A stretch of 64,000 bases of DNA from Fibrella arboris. Lineage in GTDB: Bacteria > Bacteroidota > Bacteroidia > Cytophagales > Spirosomataceae. Under the pieces are notes generated by a model. The model did not search any database. It saw only the letters and a program-made list of their open reading frames with translations, and was not told where the DNA came from. The first letter of the stretch is position 1. Each line of letters starts with the position of its first letter. The translations under genes were made by a program, and so were the position numbers. Below, one piece after another: positions 62,654-64,000 of the stretch. The DNA is taken from the NCBI RefSeq assembly GCF_041321095.1, contig NZ_JBGGWE010000002.1:578565-642564 (forward strand). Direction: 5' to 3'.

Positions 62654-63040
62654 CTAATCCGGGTCTATCCGTAGCGGCAAATAGTAATCCATTGCAACTG
62701 CTTTACCATTAATTCGTCCCTATTTCCACTTACCAGAGGTCAATTTGATTAGTCGAATCGCTTCCTCATCAGCCCCAAAACCCGGACTTTTCAAAATACG
62801 GATGCTGTCAACTGTGCCGCGTTCTGTTACTCTAAATTTGACATCAGTTCCTCCTGAAACGTTTGCCTTCAACATTCGCTCAGGATAGTGGTAGTTGCGC
62901 ATGATAAAGGTTGCTAATGCACTAACTCCACCCACAAACTCCGGCTCTTGTCTTTGCAGAATCGGTTTTGTCGGCTTTGCTTTTTGAGCGAAGCCAAAAC
63001 AAAAAGAAAGCCAACAAAGCAGAGTAAGCGTCTTTGTCAT
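62654..63040 (-). pseudogene. TonB C-terminal-domain secreted protein, split by a stop codon
   Basis: From the ATG at 63038-63040 the frame gives a signal peptide (MTKTLTLLCWLSFCFGFAQK) and a TonB_C-type domain (FVGGVSALATFIMRNYHYPE, GTDVKFRVTERGTVDSIRILKSPGFGADEEAIRLIKLTSGKWK). A TAG at 62720-62722 stops it at 106 residues, but the same frame continues with GRINGKAVAMDYYLPLRIDPD to the next stop at 62654, which is the missing end of the domain. It is either a recent nonsense mutation or a shortened protein. No TonB membrane anchor is present, as is common in small Bacteroidota relatives. Confidence 0.72.
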
Positions 63041-63110
63041 ATAATTGCCAAACCCAGACTGCCGGGACGGTTGGCTTGTCAGCCGAAAGCGTGAATTGGA
63101 AGCCCTAAAC

Positions 63111-63385
63111 CTGATCACTGCGGCCTGCAACCTGTCAACGGGAACGCCGAAATGGAAGCCCAAAGCTGCCCTTTTGGGGCGTGCATCCTGTCGCCAAAAC
63201 GCTGGCATACAAGCACTTTATGGGCATCACCCAACACCCGCAGGTGTTGATGGTGAGGAAGTTAGTTGCCTGAACGCAAGCAACCTGCACCTTTACACAC
63301 CTGCCATTGTTGGGCTGAGTCCTCGGTGACGGGGCGTGAGTCATGTCGGCGGAAAGCTGCCCACGCAGAGCGCACACAAACGCAC
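63111..63385. repeat. Intergenic repeat family 2, copy B
   Basis: A leading block CCTGCAACCTGTCAACGGGAACGCCGAAATG and GGGGCGTGCATCCTGTCGCC (63176-63195) precedes the hairpin TCACC-CAACACC with GGTGTTG-AT-GGTGA (63226-63256), then the same downstream blocks as copy A. Confidence 0.65.
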
Positions 63386-63554
63386 CAACCGCTTTTTTGT
63401 ACCGAGCGCGAAGCTCAACAACGCAACCAATCCGCTTCATCCAACTTCAAACATCGGGACGTTTGGCTTGTCGAACGCCACCCGCCTAACCTGTCAGGCT
63501 AACCCACCGGGGCGTGTGGCCTGTCGGCGGAAAAATGGCACACAAACAAAAAAC

Positions 63555-63830
63555 CTGACCCCTGCGACCTGCAACCTGTTGACGAGAACGCCGAAATGAA
63601 AGCCAAAAACTACCCTTTCGGGGCGTGCATCCTGTCGCCGAAAAGCTGGCATACAAGCCCATTTTAGGCATCACCCAACACCCCAAAGGGTTGATGGTGA
63701 GCATACAAACTAATAGGAAGAACGTACCTGAACCTTTACACACTCAGTCAGTTGGGCTGCCAACTTTCCTTCGGGACGTGCTACCTGTCACCAGGAAGCC
63801 CACCCAGGCGGAGCGCACACTTTTATTAGT
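63555..63830. repeat. Intergenic repeat family 2, copy C
   Basis: The leading blocks recur about 443 bases after those of copy B (GGGGCGTGCATCCTGTCGCC at 63619-63638), followed by a hairpin TCACC-CAA-CCC with GGG-TTG-AT-GGTGA (63670-63700). Downstream blocks are more decayed. Confidence 0.6.
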
Positions 63831-63922
63831 AGCTCTACCCCAATAGGCAACCTGCACTTCTAACTTTCTGTTCCCATTATTGATGTGTGAGTAGGTTCAT
63901 AAAGACGTTTCCTTTTTTAGCT

Positions 63923-64000
63923 ATGGTAACTTACACACCTGCTGACTACGAACTGCTGCGACGGCGTTGTGCCGCCCTCAAAGAGCAGAACTGGCCCCAA
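63923..64000 (+). CDS. Start of a probable transposase (IS630-like), cut by window end
   Basis: The ATG at 63923 opens a frame of 26 codons to the window edge (YTPADYELLRRRCAALKEQN). The pattern of a leading helix with LRRRCxALKEQ resembles the first helix of IS630-type or other helix-turn-helix transposases. The visible part is too short for certainty. Confidence 0.4.
   Translation, partial: MVTYTPADYELLRRRCAALKEQNWPQ

Noticed and set aside
62044..62712. Several 60-170-codon frames in the repeat island
   Set aside because: They follow the repeat blocks rather than any family and have unusual codon use.

Overview
The window reads as a chromosomal segment of a moderately GC-rich Bacteroidota, order Cytophagales, probably close to Spirosoma or Fibrella. 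The basis is a type IX secretion (T9SS) sorting domain, many lipoproteins and outer-membrane barrels, a propeller-type hybrid sensor kinase, LytTR regulators, a CrtY-type lycopene cyclase and FucP-type sugar permeases. The genus is inferred from gene content only.

Layout. 0-8 kb: partial lycopene cyclase, lipoyl synthase, a secreted barrel-like protein, a sugar permease, an OsmC protein, RbfA, an unknown membrane protein and a LOG-family nucleosidase. 8-15.4 kb: three large secreted repeat proteins (LRR, TPR, and a 1428-residue T9SS protein made of seven repeated modules). 15.6-21.5 kb: hisG-hisD, a decayed VapBC-like toxin-antitoxin locus, Tex, an NlpC/P60 lipoprotein and tRNA-Ala. 21.5-32.8 kb: a DUF3299-like protein, a NarL-type two-component pair, a peroxiredoxin, a GH25 lysozyme, an SMP-30 protein, Pgi, two tandem barrel paralogues and a siroheme-synthase-like dehydrogenase. 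32.8-43.2 kb: a stand-alone LytTR protein with a membrane partner, a second OsmC protein, a 57-residue Cys/Lys-rich secreted peptide, GlgB, an aldose epimerase, an AI-2E-type permease, a methyltransferase, an MFS carrier and a class C beta-lactamase-like hydrolase. 43.3-45 kb: small genes and an IS remnant. 45-53.3 kb: a LytTR response regulator and a 2427-residue surface protein. 53.4-61.5 kb: a cluster of small lipoproteins, interrupted by an AT-rich two-gene insert with an attC-like hairpin, ending in a 1054-residue hybrid sensor kinase. 61.5-64 kb: mostly non-coding DNA with decayed intergenic repeats, a TonB-like gene split by a stop codon, and the start of a probable transposase.

Window-wide signals. 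The heptamer GGTACGT (or ACGTACC) occurs about 80 times by my count by eye, against about 8 expected by chance. It is spread over coding and non-coding DNA on both strands and missing from the AT-rich insert. Gene ends are often marked by very long, nearly perfect hairpins of unique sequence, including a 36-bp stem with a 3-base loop and a 56-bp palindrome that contains a stop codon.

Functional themes: envelope and secretion (T9SS protein, barrels, lipoproteins, NlpC/P60, GH25), carbohydrate use and storage (FucP-type permease, Pgi, GlgB, epimerase, SMP-30), peroxide defence (peroxiredoxin, two OsmC proteins) and housekeeping (LipA, RbfA, HisG/D, Tex). No CRISPR array, phage or complete mobile element is visible. 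All product calls come from reading motifs; no database search was possible.
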